A stretch of 6,755 bases of DNA from Gallicola sp. GTDB taxonomy: Bacteria > Bacillota > Clostridia > Tissierellales > Peptoniphilaceae. The notes under the pieces were generated by a model that was not told the origin of the DNA, ran no database searches, and saw only the letters and a list, made by a program, of their open reading frames with translations. Position numbers and translations under genes: made by a program. The DNA is taken from NCBI GenBank assembly GCA_012798975.1, contig JAAZME010000133.1:1-6755 (forward strand). The letters are read 5' to 3'. Below are positions 1 through 5,613 of the stretch, one piece after another; position 1 is the stretch's first letter; each line of letters opens with the position of its first letter.

Positions 1-940
1 CTGTCTTTTCATTGATCGTACCGTTCATCGCGACAATTCCTCCGAAAATAGAGACTTCATCTGCCTGGAAGCATTTTTCATAAGCGTCGTAAACAGACTC
101 TCCCTTTGCGACACCGCAGGGAGTTGCATGTTTCAACCCTACCGCATAGACGCCTCCTTGTTTATGAAGCTCTCCGCAAAGAGCAGCAGCAGTATTTAAA
201 TCGTTTAGATTGTTAAAGCTCAACTCTTTTCCCTGAAGGATTTCAAAATCTGAAAGATAGGAGTCTACATAAGGATCGGTATAATGGGCAGCTTCTTGTT
301 TTGGGTTTTCTCCATATCGAAGCTTTCCTTCTTCTTTCATACCTATCGTGAAATACTTTGATTTTTTGCCCGTTTCTTCTTGAAAATATCTGGAAATCAT
401 CGCATCGTAATAAGCCGTATTGCTGAAAGCTTTCATGGCCAGTTCCATTCTATATTCTTCTTCTACTTCTCCTTTTTGAAGCTTTGTAAGAATTTCTTCA
501 TAATCCTCCGGATCCGTTACGATAAGCACATCTTTATAGTTCTTTGCAGAGGAACGGATTAAGGTAGGGCCTCCGATATCGATATTTTCGATCATCGCTT
601 CTCTCGGCGCTTTCTGCTTCAGTACCCCTTCAAAATCGTAAAGATTGACACAAACAAGGTCGATGGCTTCGATTCCATGCTCCTTTACTGTCTCAACATG
701 GGAAGAGACATCCCTTTTATAAAGAATCCCTCCATGGACCTTTGGATGAAGGGTTTTTACCCTTCCCTCGAGCATTTCTGGAAAACCTGTATACTCTTCT
801 ATCCCTTTTACAGAGACTCCCGCTTCCTTTATTTTAGCAAGAGTTCCCCCAGTGGAGAGAATTTCATATCCTAATGCCTCTAGTCCTTTGGCAAACTCTT
901 CAATCCCTCTTTTATCTGTAACACTCAGCAACGCTTTCAT
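1..940 (-). CDS. purH: Bifunctional purine biosynthesis protein PurH, partial (3' end outside window)
   Basis: Catalyses the last two steps of IMP synthesis in the cytoplasm: formylation of AICAR (C-terminal domain) and cyclization of FAICAR to IMP (N-terminal domain). I translated the frame by hand: it is open from the ATG at 940 to base 1 and gives 313 residues without a stop. The cyclohydrolase (MGS-like) domain is seen in STGGT at residues 29-33, GFPEMLEGRVKTLHPKVHGG ending near 71, and IDIGGPT at 120-126. The formyltransferase domain begins around residue 200 with RYGENP (208-213) and carries LKHATPCGVA; K270-H271 match the catalytic Lys-His pair of the family. The full protein is usually about 500 residues, so roughly the last third is missing at the window edge. 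The ribosome binding site GGAGGA overlaps the stop codon of the upstream nuclease gene, so the two are probably co-transcribed and coupled. Identification is secure; only the missing C-terminus is unseen. Confidence 0.96.
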   Translation of the reverse strand, partial: MKALLSVTDKRGIEEFAKGLEALGYEILSTGGTLAKIKEAGVSVKGIEEYTGFPEMLEGRVKTLHPKVHGGILYKRDVSSHVETVKEHGIEAIDLVCVNLYDFEGVLKQKAPREAMIENIDIGGPTLIRSSAKNYKDVLIVTDPEDYEEILTKLQKGEVEEEYRMELAMKAFSNTAYYDAMISRYFQEETGKKSKYFTIGMKEEGKLRYGENPKQEAAHYTDPYVDSYLSDFEILQGKELSFNNLNDLNTAAALCGELHKQGGVYAVGLKHATPCGVAKGESVYDAYEKCFQADEVSIFGGIVAMNGTINEKT

Positions 941-944
941 AAAA

Positions 945-950
945 TCCTCC
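945..950 (-). promoter_or_regulatory. Ribosome binding site of purH
   Basis: GGAGGA lies four bases upstream of the purH ATG, and its first base is the last base of the nuclease TAG stop codon. This fixes the purH start. It also suggests that ribosomes finishing the nuclease gene help initiation at purH. I see no separate promoter for purH in the nine-base gap. Confidence 0.85.
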
Positions 951-1666
951 TATTGTGCCGCTTTGCGAAATCCGGCTTTCTTCGCTTCATTCTCGGAGAT
1001 AAACCATTGTTCTCCTTTATTCTCATCGATCTTTGTTCTATTGTAGTCTCTTTGATGGGGCATGTGATAAATCTTTTCGCCTTTACTATTAATATTTCCT
1101 TTAATAAGACCGGCAGACTTCTTGTCTTTTTCTTCTTTTTCAGCTTTTTTCCTAGTAAAACCTTCCTGCCAAAATCCCTTTCCCGATTCCCGAGCTGCTG
1201 CCTCGATCTCTTGAAAGCGGTCAGCGTATTTGATATTTGGAGGATAGGTGGCTATTTGAGCCATACCTTCTTCTAAAAGATATTCATTCACCATTTTTCC
1301 ATCTAAATAAAGATAAGCCAAAACTCTGCCGTATCGGTCTCTTTCTTGAACATCGTATTCTATCTCTACAACTCTTCCTTCTAAAAGTTCCTTTGCAAAA
1401 TCAGAAGCGGTTTTTCCTTCTTTCACGTTTCGCTCTTTTTGCGGCGCCACAGATTCAGGCGTATCCACTCCGATCAGACGAACTTTTTCTTTTTTGTCTA
1501 TAAATATCTCATAAGTATCTCCATCGACGACACGGAGGATTTCCCCCTTCTGTCTATTATCCATTTCAACGGCTTCCGGTACAGTCCTTTCCGGAACTTC
1601 AGCTCCCGGATCTCCTCCACCAAAAGCAAGAGCAATACTTAATAAAAGTAATTCAATTATTTTCAA
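950..1666 (-). CDS. Secreted thermonuclease-like protein with C-terminal sunset-type domain
   Basis: A 238-residue staphylococcal-nuclease-fold protein, expected to be a Ca2+-dependent exported nuclease cutting DNA or RNA. Residues 2-18 form a hydrophobic export signal, with no lipobox cysteine. The SNase domain spans about 40-166: DGDT at 48-51, VRLIGVDTPE at 62-71 and DRYGR at 110-114. These supply the counterparts of D21 (D50), R35 (R63), D40/T41 (D68/T69), E43 (E71) and R87 (R114), so the active site looks complete. A charged Lys/Glu linker (about 171-184) leads to a C-terminal module at 187-236 (GLIKGN, KIYHMPHQ, YNRTK, WFISENEAKKAGF) matching my memory of the sunset domain attached to such nucleases. 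The start is TTG, chosen because AGAAAGGA sits six bases upstream and no in-frame ATG fits. It lies 15 bases after the chromate transporter gene and directly before purH, so it belongs to that operon. Confidence 0.9.
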   Translation of the reverse strand: MKIIELLLLSIALAFGGGDPGAEVPERTVPEAVEMDNRQKGEILRVVDGDTYEIFIDKKEKVRLIGVDTPESVAPQKERNVKEGKTASDFAKELLEGRVVEIEYDVQERDRYGRVLAYLYLDGKMVNEYLLEEGMAQIATYPPNIKYADRFQEIEAAARESGKGFWQEGFTRKKAEKEEKDKKSAGLIKGNINSKGEKIYHMPHQRDYNRTKIDENKGEQWFISENEAKKAGFRKAAQ

Positions 1667-1681
1667 ATAGCATCCTTTCTG

Positions 1682-2239
1682 TTATAAAATCAAACTCAGC
1701 ACCATCCCAAGCCCCGCTCCCAAAGCAATCAGTTTTATTAGATCCACTTTTTTCACATAAAGAACGAGACCTATAAAAAAGCAGATCAGCGCTGTAAGAT
1801 TTAGTTGATTTGCTGCAATCATTCCTTCTTTAAATAACGATTCCTGAGTCATAGACAAAGCTGCGATAAAGATCAGCCCCACAATGCCCGGTTTTATTCC
1901 TTTTAAAATCTTATCCATAAAATAGAATTTTCGATCGCTAAAATAAAAGTGTCCCAGTATCATCATTAATATAAATTGCGGTGTAACACTTCCTGCGGTG
2001 GCTATCACAGCTCCAGGAAACCCTGCTAATTTTGTCCCTACAAATGTAGCTGAGTTTATGGAAATCGGGCCTGGAGTCATCTGAGAAATAGAAATAATAT
2101 CTGTCATCTCTTGAAGACTAAGCCAGCCGTACTGCTCCACTATAACCTTTTGTATCATAGGTAAAATAGCATAGCCGCCTCCAAAAGCAAAAGCCCCTAC
2201 TTGCAGAAAAGCAATATATAAATGCAAAAGCGGATTCAT
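1682..2239 (-). CDS. Chromate transporter (CHR family), second half-size subunit
   Basis: A 185-residue membrane protein of the CHR family (Pfam Chromate_transp), in the short single-domain form. The family signature FGGGYAILP is at residues 19-27, SQMTPGPISINSATF at 52-66 and a GFPGA turn at 73-77. Hydrophobic helices fill most of the rest, ending in a strongly hydrophobic tail. Its ATG overlaps the stop codon of the upstream CHR gene (ATGA), with a GAGGAG-rich ribosome binding site inside that gene, so the two should be made in equal amounts. Short CHR proteins are known to work as pairs; in Bacillus subtilis both members of such a pair are needed for chromate resistance, probably as a heterodimer of oppositely oriented subunits. 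The natural substrate may be sulfate or another oxyanion rather than chromate. Confidence 0.9.
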   Translation of the reverse strand: MNPLLHLYIAFLQVGAFAFGGGYAILPMIQKVIVEQYGWLSLQEMTDIISISQMTPGPISINSATFVGTKLAGFPGAVIATAGSVTPQFILMMILGHFYFSDRKFYFMDKILKGIKPGIVGLIFIAALSMTQESLFKEGMIAANQLNLTALICFFIGLVLYVKKVDLIKLIALGAGLGMVLSLIL

Positions 2240-2799
2240 CTATTCTCCTCCTCTTTTCTTATCGAAAAAAATGTCAGCCCGGAGAATCCTAAAAATAAAA
2301 TGATCAGTGCTGTATGTATTCCCAAAAAGTAAGATGCCGTAAAAGACATCACCATCATAATGACAGAAAAAACTGGTGTGGTTTTCAAAGCGCTCCTCCC
2401 CAGATTAACAGTAGTGACCAGAAGCACCGCACTAATAATTCCGCTCATTCCCAATAAAGCAGATTTCACCCAAAAATTTTCGCTGAAACTTTGATAAAAA
2501 AAAGAAATCGCTGTAATAATTATCAAGCAGGGCAGTACAGATGCAGTTAAAGAAACAACAGCCCCAGGCACACCTTTTAATTTGTAACCTGTTAAAAGAG
2601 AAGTACTTATGGCCATCGCACCCGGACCTGTCTGGGCCAATGCTATAATATTAAGCATCGTATCATCATCGATTAAGGATCTCTTTACTGCAAATTCATC
2701 CCGCACCACCGGCACAATGGTGTAGCCGCCTCCGAATGTTACTGCGTTGATCTTAAAAAAGAGCAGAAACAATTGCAGATAGCTTATTTCCTGTGTCAT
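2236..2799 (-). CDS. Chromate transporter (CHR family), first half-size subunit
   Basis: A 187-residue membrane protein, the partner of the downstream CHR gene. It carries FGGGYTIVPVVRDE at residues 22-35, AQTGPGAMAIS at 55-65 and GVPGA at 76-80, each matching a motif of the other half while the remaining sequence is clearly different. This is expected for the N-type and C-type members of a short-chain CHR pair rather than a recent tandem duplication. Its charged C-terminus (RKEEENR) should be soluble. The ATG at 2799 has an AGGAGG site five bases upstream, and an extended -10 promoter lies about 30 bases further up, so this is the first gene of the operon that continues into the nuclease and purH. 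Role: transport of chromate or a related oxyanion across the cytoplasmic membrane, by family. Confidence 0.9.
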   Translation of the reverse strand: MTQEISYLQLFLLFFKINAVTFGGGYTIVPVVRDEFAVKRSLIDDDTMLNIIALAQTGPGAMAISTSLLTGYKLKGVPGAVVSLTASVLPCLIIITAISFFYQSFSENFWVKSALLGMSGIISAVLLVTTVNLGRSALKTTPVFSVIMMVMSFTASYFLGIHTALIILFLGFSGLTFFSIRKEEENR

Positions 2800-2828
2800 A
2801 AAAACCTCCTTTTCACCTCTTCCTGTCT

Positions 2829-2856
2829 ATTATATCAAAGAACAGTATAGGACAAA
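2829..2856 (-). promoter_or_regulatory. Probable sigma-A promoter of the CHR-nuclease-purH operon
   Basis: On the minus strand TATAAT at 2829-2834 is preceded by TGA, giving the extended -10 form TGATATAAT. A weak -35 (TTTGTC at 2851-2856, 16-base spacer, or TTGTCC at 2850-2855, 15-base spacer) lies upstream. It falls between the terminator of the ECF gene and the first CHR gene, where a promoter is needed. The -10 is convincing and the -35 is poor. Confidence 0.75.
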
Positions 2857-2900
2857 ATTTCTCCCGTTGAAAATTCTTTTTCCTTACGAAATCTGCAAAA

Positions 2901-2922
2901 GAAAAAACGGCTTTCGCCGTCT
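2901..2922 (-). terminator. Intrinsic terminator of the transaldolase-to-ECF operon
   Basis: In minus-strand RNA, AGACGGC pairs with GCCGTTT around a GAAA loop (seven pairs, one G-U), followed directly by a U-rich run (TTTTTTC then TTTT). The hairpin begins inside the TAG stop codon of the ECF S-component gene, so there is almost no 3' untranslated sequence. It isolates that operon from the CHR operon downstream. Confidence 0.9.
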
Positions 2923-3436
2923 ACTTTTCCATATCATATTTTCTTATCAGCTTTATAAAAACAGGTACAAAGATGATATACAATATCCCGTTTCCTATTC
3001 CATGGAGCAGATCAAAATAAATCCCCGCTGCATAGTAGGGCAGAAAACGGTCCATCCCCATAAAGGAAACAGCTTGAAGAAGGGAAATAATAAACCCATA
3101 GAGAATCCCCGCTAAAACACTGTGTACTATCTGTAAAATAAATGCTTTTTTTAACAACCTTCTAAAAAGCCATGTGATTAAAACGATAACTCCATAAGTT
3201 ATAATCTGAAAAACAGTCCATATTCCCATCCCCATATAAAGATTTGTAATCATAATCGTAACCATCGCTACAGAAAATCCTTCCCACAGACCTAAATAAA
3301 GAGTCATTACCAGAACAATATCTGTAACAGGCTGAACATTTGGAATAGAAATAAAAAGCGTCCTTCCCACAATGGCTGCAGCAGCAGTCAATGCAAGAAA
3401 GGTAAGCTTTCTAACCGAATAATTATTCTGCCTCAT
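2921..3436 (-). CDS. ECF transporter S component (substrate-binding membrane subunit)
   Basis: A 171-residue, very hydrophobic protein with about six membrane helices, the usual size of an S component. Helix 1 contains LALTAAAAIVGR with an Ala-xxx-Ala pattern (A15/A19), the type of face by which S components dock onto EcfT. It is followed by SIPNVQPVTDIV (residues 30-41) and the stretch NLYMGMGIWTVFQ, typical of one family of predicted vitamin S components. The S component binds the vitamin, and a shared EcfA-EcfA'-EcfT complex supplies energy; none of those genes is in the window, so this is probably a group II transporter. The ATG lies inside the end of the lipoprotein gene (14-base overlap) and has no clear ribosome binding site, and a stop codon three codons upstream rules out a longer form. 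Its translation therefore likely depends on the lipoprotein gene. The substrate is unknown; a cobalamin-type compound is an inference from the neighbour. Confidence 0.85.
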   Translation of the reverse strand: MRQNNYSVRKLTFLALTAAAAIVGRTLFISIPNVQPVTDIVLVMTLYLGLWEGFSVAMVTIMITNLYMGMGIWTVFQIITYGVIVLITWLFRRLLKKAFILQIVHSVLAGILYGFIISLLQAVSFMGMDRFLPYYAAGIYFDLLHGIGNGILYIIFVPVFIKLIRKYDMEK

Positions 3437-3845
3437 ACACGCTTAAAGTAAAGACAATACGATCCCCTGGTTTTATATCATAATCGTAAGCGCCAACATT
3501 GACCATTTCTCCATTTGCCGTATAGGTCCACCATTTATTTTCTTCCGGATTTTGTGAAATCCCATCGATCGCTGTTATAAAACCGGAGTCGTCTTTTACC
3601 ACTTCCATATTTTCTTCCATAACTGCTCCTAGTTTTTCACCTGTCTTAAAATCAAGTTCCTTACGGGAAACTTCTTCATCTCCATTCATAAGGATAAACT
3701 CTATTCTTCCTTCTTGACCTACAGGAACTGCGGTTTCTTCTTTCTTTGTTTCTTCCTTTACAGGAGTTTGATTTGTCTGGCATGAAGCCAAAGTAATTAC
3801 ACAAATAAGTGCAAGACCTAGTTTTTTCAATAATTTAATATTCAT
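3423..3845 (-). CDS. DUF4430 (transcobalamin C-terminal-like) domain lipoprotein
   Basis: A 140-residue surface lipoprotein. Residues 1-21 are a lipoprotein signal peptide (KLLKK charged start, hydrophobic core, lipobox LASC with Cys22). A flexible Thr/Glu/Lys linker follows to about residue 44. From about 47 to 138 is one domain: the conserved run GEKLGAVMEEN, GFITAIDGIS, the double-Trp motif NKWWTYTANGEMVNVGA, then DIKPGDRIVF. This pattern fits DUF4430, whose fold is shared with the C-terminal domain of animal transcobalamin and intrinsic factor. It overlaps the ECF S-component gene by 14 bases, so the two products probably work together, the lipoprotein presenting a ligand outside the membrane. 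GAGGAG six bases upstream supports the ATG at 3845. Binding of a corrinoid is a guess from fold and context; other ligands or a cell-wall role are possible. Confidence 0.82.
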   Translation of the reverse strand: MNIKLLKKLGLALICVITLASCQTNQTPVKEETKKEETAVPVGQEGRIEFILMNGDEEVSRKELDFKTGEKLGAVMEENMEVVKDDSGFITAIDGISQNPEENKWWTYTANGEMVNVGAYDYDIKPGDRIVFTLSVYEAE

Positions 3846-3851
3846 GTTCTT

Positions 3852-3891
3852 CTCCTCTGATAAACTTCTTCTGTTTTTTTAATAGAAGGAG
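3852..3891 (-). promoter_or_regulatory. Leader hairpin covering the ribosome binding site of the lipoprotein gene
   Basis: In minus-strand RNA, CTCCTT (3891-3886) can pair with GAGGAG (3857-3852), which is the ribosome binding site. Four inner A-U pairs (3881-3878 with 3864-3861) close a 13-base loop containing ACAGAAGA. It contains a 24-base element (3867-3890) repeated in the leader of the PfkB gene. The pairing is seen in sequence; a control function is inferred. Confidence 0.4.
3867..3890 (-). repeat. Copy 2 of a 24-25 base leader element
   Basis: On the minus strand this reads TCCTTCTATTAAAAAA followed by ACAGAAGA. It lies 21 bases upstream of the lipoprotein start codon, almost the same distance as copy 1 from its own gene. 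The shared position relative to the start codon argues for a role in the leader RNA. Confidence 0.7.
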
Positions 3892-3915
3892 AGCATCTAG
3901 ATTTCGATGCTCCCC
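3888..3915 (-). terminator. Hairpin after the PfkB gene, possible weak terminator or processing site
   Basis: A ten-pair stem (GGGGAGCATC with GATGCTCTCC, eight-base loop) begins eight bases after the kinase stop codon. The odd position is a G-U pair in minus-strand RNA but an A-C mismatch in plus-strand RNA, which favours function in the minus transcript. The sequence that follows (TTCTATT then A's) is a poor U-tract, so termination would be partial at best. Its 3' arm shares bases 3888-3891 with the leader hairpin of the lipoprotein gene. Confidence 0.45.
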
Positions 3916-3922
3916 ATCTCAA

Positions 3923-4822
3923 TTATTTTTCAATATCTTTTTTATAGGGCAACGCACTGTATCCGCCCTTGTTGCTTAAGGTAATTGCAGCAGCTTTTGT
4001 TGCATATTTTATAGCTTCTATCGTTTCCATGCCAGTCGTAATTCCAATAACAAATGTCCCCACAAAGCTGTCTCCTACACATTTCCCGTCTTTTCCTGCT
4101 ACTTCTTCTGCTGGAATCTTTGTAAATTCTTCTCCGTTATAATAGATTGAACCTTCTTGACCTAAAGTTACGATTATATTGTGGCAGCCCAGCTCATCAA
4201 TTTTTTTGCAGGCTTCCTCGATCTTATGTGTTTTTATCTCGTTATGAACTGTAAAAAACAGTTCGATTTCGTTTGGAATTAAATAATCCACATACTTTAG
4301 ATAGGATGCATCGAAATCCTGGCTTGCCGGTGCCGGATTTACAAAGGTTTGAATATTCTGTTCGTGGCAGTGTTTAAGAATCGGTAAAATCACCTCAAAA
4401 GGCAGTTCGAACTGCAGCAATACTGCATCGACACCTTCCAAAAGTTCATAGATTTTGGGCAGATCCTCTACGGTAATGGATCTTGTTGCTCCAGGATAAA
4501 CCACACTGTTTGTTTCGCCGTTATCATCGATATAGATGATTTTTTCTCCTGTTCTTACTTCGCCTTTTATAAATACTCCAGATGTATCTATCCCATAGCG
4601 TTTCATCGAGTTCAGACAGATCTCGCCGCCTTCATCCTCTCCGACCATTCCGATCATTTTAATATCGCCCTCTAGTTTCGCCATGGTAACCGCTTGATTT
4701 TGACCTCTCCCGCCTTCTCTCGAAAGCATAGATTTAGCCGTTAAAACCTCGCTTGCCAATGGGATTCTTGGAATATTATAGGTATATTCCATAAAAATAC
4801 TTCCGATTACTGCTATTGTCAT
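3923..4822 (-). CDS. Ribokinase/PfkB-family carbohydrate kinase, divergent
   Basis: A 299-residue cytoplasmic kinase expected to phosphorylate a sugar or nucleoside with ATP. It keeps the ribokinase layout: N-terminal strand AVIGSIF (4-10), signature GGRGQNQA (37-44), VGEDEGG (60-66), GATRS (111-115), NPAPA (162-166), PNEIE (183-187), TLGQEGS (219-225), the catalytic Asp in VGDSFVG (D251), and a ribokinase-like end (NKGGYSALPY). Several contacts differ from true ribokinase: the ribose-binding Asn-x-Asp after the first strand is F10-M-E12, GGKG is GGRG, and the TxAAGD anion-hole motif is KCVGD. The substrate may therefore not be ribose. The start at 4822 is chosen over an ATG six codons upstream because AAGGAAGG sits five bases before it and the upstream ATG would use that site as coding sequence. 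It follows transaldolase by 81 bases with no terminator between, so they are likely one operon. Confidence 0.88.
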   Translation of the reverse strand: MTIAVIGSIFMEYTYNIPRIPLASEVLTAKSMLSREGGRGQNQAVTMAKLEGDIKMIGMVGEDEGGEICLNSMKRYGIDTSGVFIKGEVRTGEKIIYIDDNGETNSVVYPGATRSITVEDLPKIYELLEGVDAVLLQFELPFEVILPILKHCHEQNIQTFVNPAPASQDFDASYLKYVDYLIPNEIELFFTVHNEIKTHKIEEACKKIDELGCHNIIVTLGQEGSIYYNGEEFTKIPAEEVAGKDGKCVGDSFVGTFVIGITTGMETIEAIKYATKAAAITLSNKGGYSALPYKKDIEK

Positions 4823-4831
4823 GTCAACCTT

Positions 4832-4873
4832 CCTTTCCATTAAATCTTCTGTTCTTTTTAATTGAAGGAAAAG
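4832..4873 (-). promoter_or_regulatory. Leader hairpin covering the ribosome binding site of the PfkB gene
   Basis: In minus-strand RNA, CTTTTCC (4873-4867) pairs with GGAAAGG (4838-4832; one G-U). After a four-base TTCA bulge, ATTAAA pairs perfectly with TTTAAT, leaving a 12-base loop with AACAGAAGA. The downstream arm takes in part of the AAGGAAGG ribosome binding site. The loop and inner arm belong to the element at 4845-4869, repeated before the lipoprotein gene. The function is inferred. Confidence 0.45.
4845..4869 (-). repeat. Copy 1 of a 24-25 base leader element
   Basis: On the minus strand this reads TCCTTCAATTAAAAAG followed by AACAGAAGA. Against the copy at 3867-3890 it differs at two positions and by one inserted base. 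It lies 22 bases upstream of the PfkB start codon. Confidence 0.7.
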
Positions 4874-4903
4874 AAATTGTCAGGCCCCTTTCTCCCGCAA
4901 AAA

Positions 4904-5545
4904 TTATTTAACACTTTCCCAGTCTTTTAAGAATTTTTCTATTCCGCTGTCTGTTAAAGGATGTTTTACCATTTGCTCATACACTTTGTAAGGAATAGTG
5001 CTGATATCCGCTCCCGCTTTTGCAATATTTAACACATGAAGAGGATGGCGGACAGACGCTGCGATGATTTCCGTATGAATATCATAATTTTTGAAGATTT
5101 TTACGATATCTTCTATTAAAGTGATTCCATCTGTACTAATATCATCTAGTCTTCCAAGGAAAGGACTCACATAAGAAGCTCCTGCTTTTGCAGCCATTAA
5201 CGCTTGAGTTGCCGAAAAAACTAATGTTACATTCGTGTGAACACCGTCTTTTGAAAGCTGTGAACAAGCCTTTAAGCCTTCTTTTGTCATTGGAAGTTTG
5301 ATTACGATATTATCGTGAATCTTCGTAAGTTCTTTCGCTTCTTCAAGCATCCCTTCCGCATCTTCGCTTACTACCTCTGCGGAAATAGGTCCATTCACAA
5401 TCTCAGTAATTTCTTGAACTACCTCATGAAAATCTCTGCCCTCTTTTACAATAAGAGAAGGATTTGTCGTTACACCGTCCAATATTCCCCAAGAAGCTAC
5501 CTCTTTGATTTCATTAACATTTGCCGTATCTATAAAAAACTTCAT
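4904..5545 (-). CDS. tal: Transaldolase, small (TalC/MipB) type
   Basis: A 213-residue single-domain transaldolase of the non-oxidative pentose phosphate pathway, moving a dihydroxyacetone unit between sedoheptulose 7-phosphate and glyceraldehyde 3-phosphate. It begins [13 protein letters not shown] with D6 of the active site, TTNPSL at 26-31, the Schiff-base lysine K83 in [21 protein letters not shown] at 105-115, SPFLGRLDD at 127-135 with R132, S164 in AASVRHP, and a full-length C-terminus. F129 stands where fructose 6-phosphate aldolase (FSA) has Tyr, which favours genuine transaldolase over FSA. A longer reading frame starts at 5587, but AAAGGAG at 5552-5558 lies six bases before the ATG at 5545, and the promoter -10 (5586-5591) overlaps the longer start, so 5545 is the true start. 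It is the first gene of the unit continuing into the PfkB kinase, lipoprotein and ECF genes. Confidence 0.94.
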   Translation of the reverse strand: MKFFIDTANVNEIKEVASWGILDGVTTNPSLIVKEGRDFHEVVQEITEIVNGPISAEVVSEDAEGMLEEAKELTKIHDNIVIKLPMTKEGLKACSQLSKDGVHTNVTLVFSATQALMAAKAGASYVSPFLGRLDDISTDGITLIEDIVKIFKNYDIHTEIIAASVRHPLHVLNIAKAGADISTIPYKVYEQMVKHPLTDSGIEKFLKDWESVK

Positions 5546-5551
5546 CTGCAT

Positions 5552-5558
5552 CTCCTTT
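5552..5558 (-). promoter_or_regulatory. Ribosome binding site deciding the transaldolase start
   Basis: AAAGGAG on the minus strand, six bases before the ATG at 5545. An in-frame ATG two codons upstream (5549-5551) touches this site and cannot be used, and the still earlier ATG at 5587 lies at the promoter -10. Confidence 0.85.
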
Positions 5559-5585
5559 GTTTTATACTTTCTATCCAACAATTCC

Positions 5586-5613
5586 ATTATATCAGGAATA
5601 AAAACAGGGTCAA
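5586..5613 (-). promoter_or_regulatory. Sigma-A promoter of the transaldolase operon
   Basis: TTGACC (-35, 5608-5613), a 16-base spacer and TATAAT (-10, 5586-5591) preceded by TGA, an extended -10. The expected transcription start is near 5578, giving a leader of about 33 bases. This is the best promoter in the window. Confidence 0.88.

Noticed and set aside
380..1642. Several plus-strand open frames of 60-107 codons across purH and the nuclease gene
   Set aside because: They lie antisense to clearly identified genes, lack ribosome binding sites and show no recognisable domains, so they are shadows of minus-strand coding bias.
1671..1673. An ATG seven bases before the TTG start of the nuclease gene
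   Set aside because: It is out of frame with the nuclease, overlaps the ribosome binding site and meets a stop codon after six codons.
1600..2190. Similar FGGG stretches in the nuclease signal peptide (AFGGGDPG) and the adjacent CHR protein (AFGGGYA), suggesting duplication
   Set aside because: The similarity covers only about six residues, the codons differ, and the flanking sequences are unrelated; it is most likely coincidence.
1682..2799. A single chromate transporter gene split by a frameshift
   Set aside because: Each half is a complete CHR domain with its own start and ribosome binding site and an ATGA overlap, which is the normal form of short-chain CHR pairs.
2867..3115. A plus-strand open frame starting in the gap before the CHR operon
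   Set aside because: It runs through the terminator and antisense to the ECF S-component gene, has no ribosome binding site and gives a low-complexity, basic translation.
4874..4903. A possible terminator directly after transaldolase
   Set aside because: The G-rich and C-rich bases do not form a stem with a following U-tract, so read-through into the PfkB gene is assumed.
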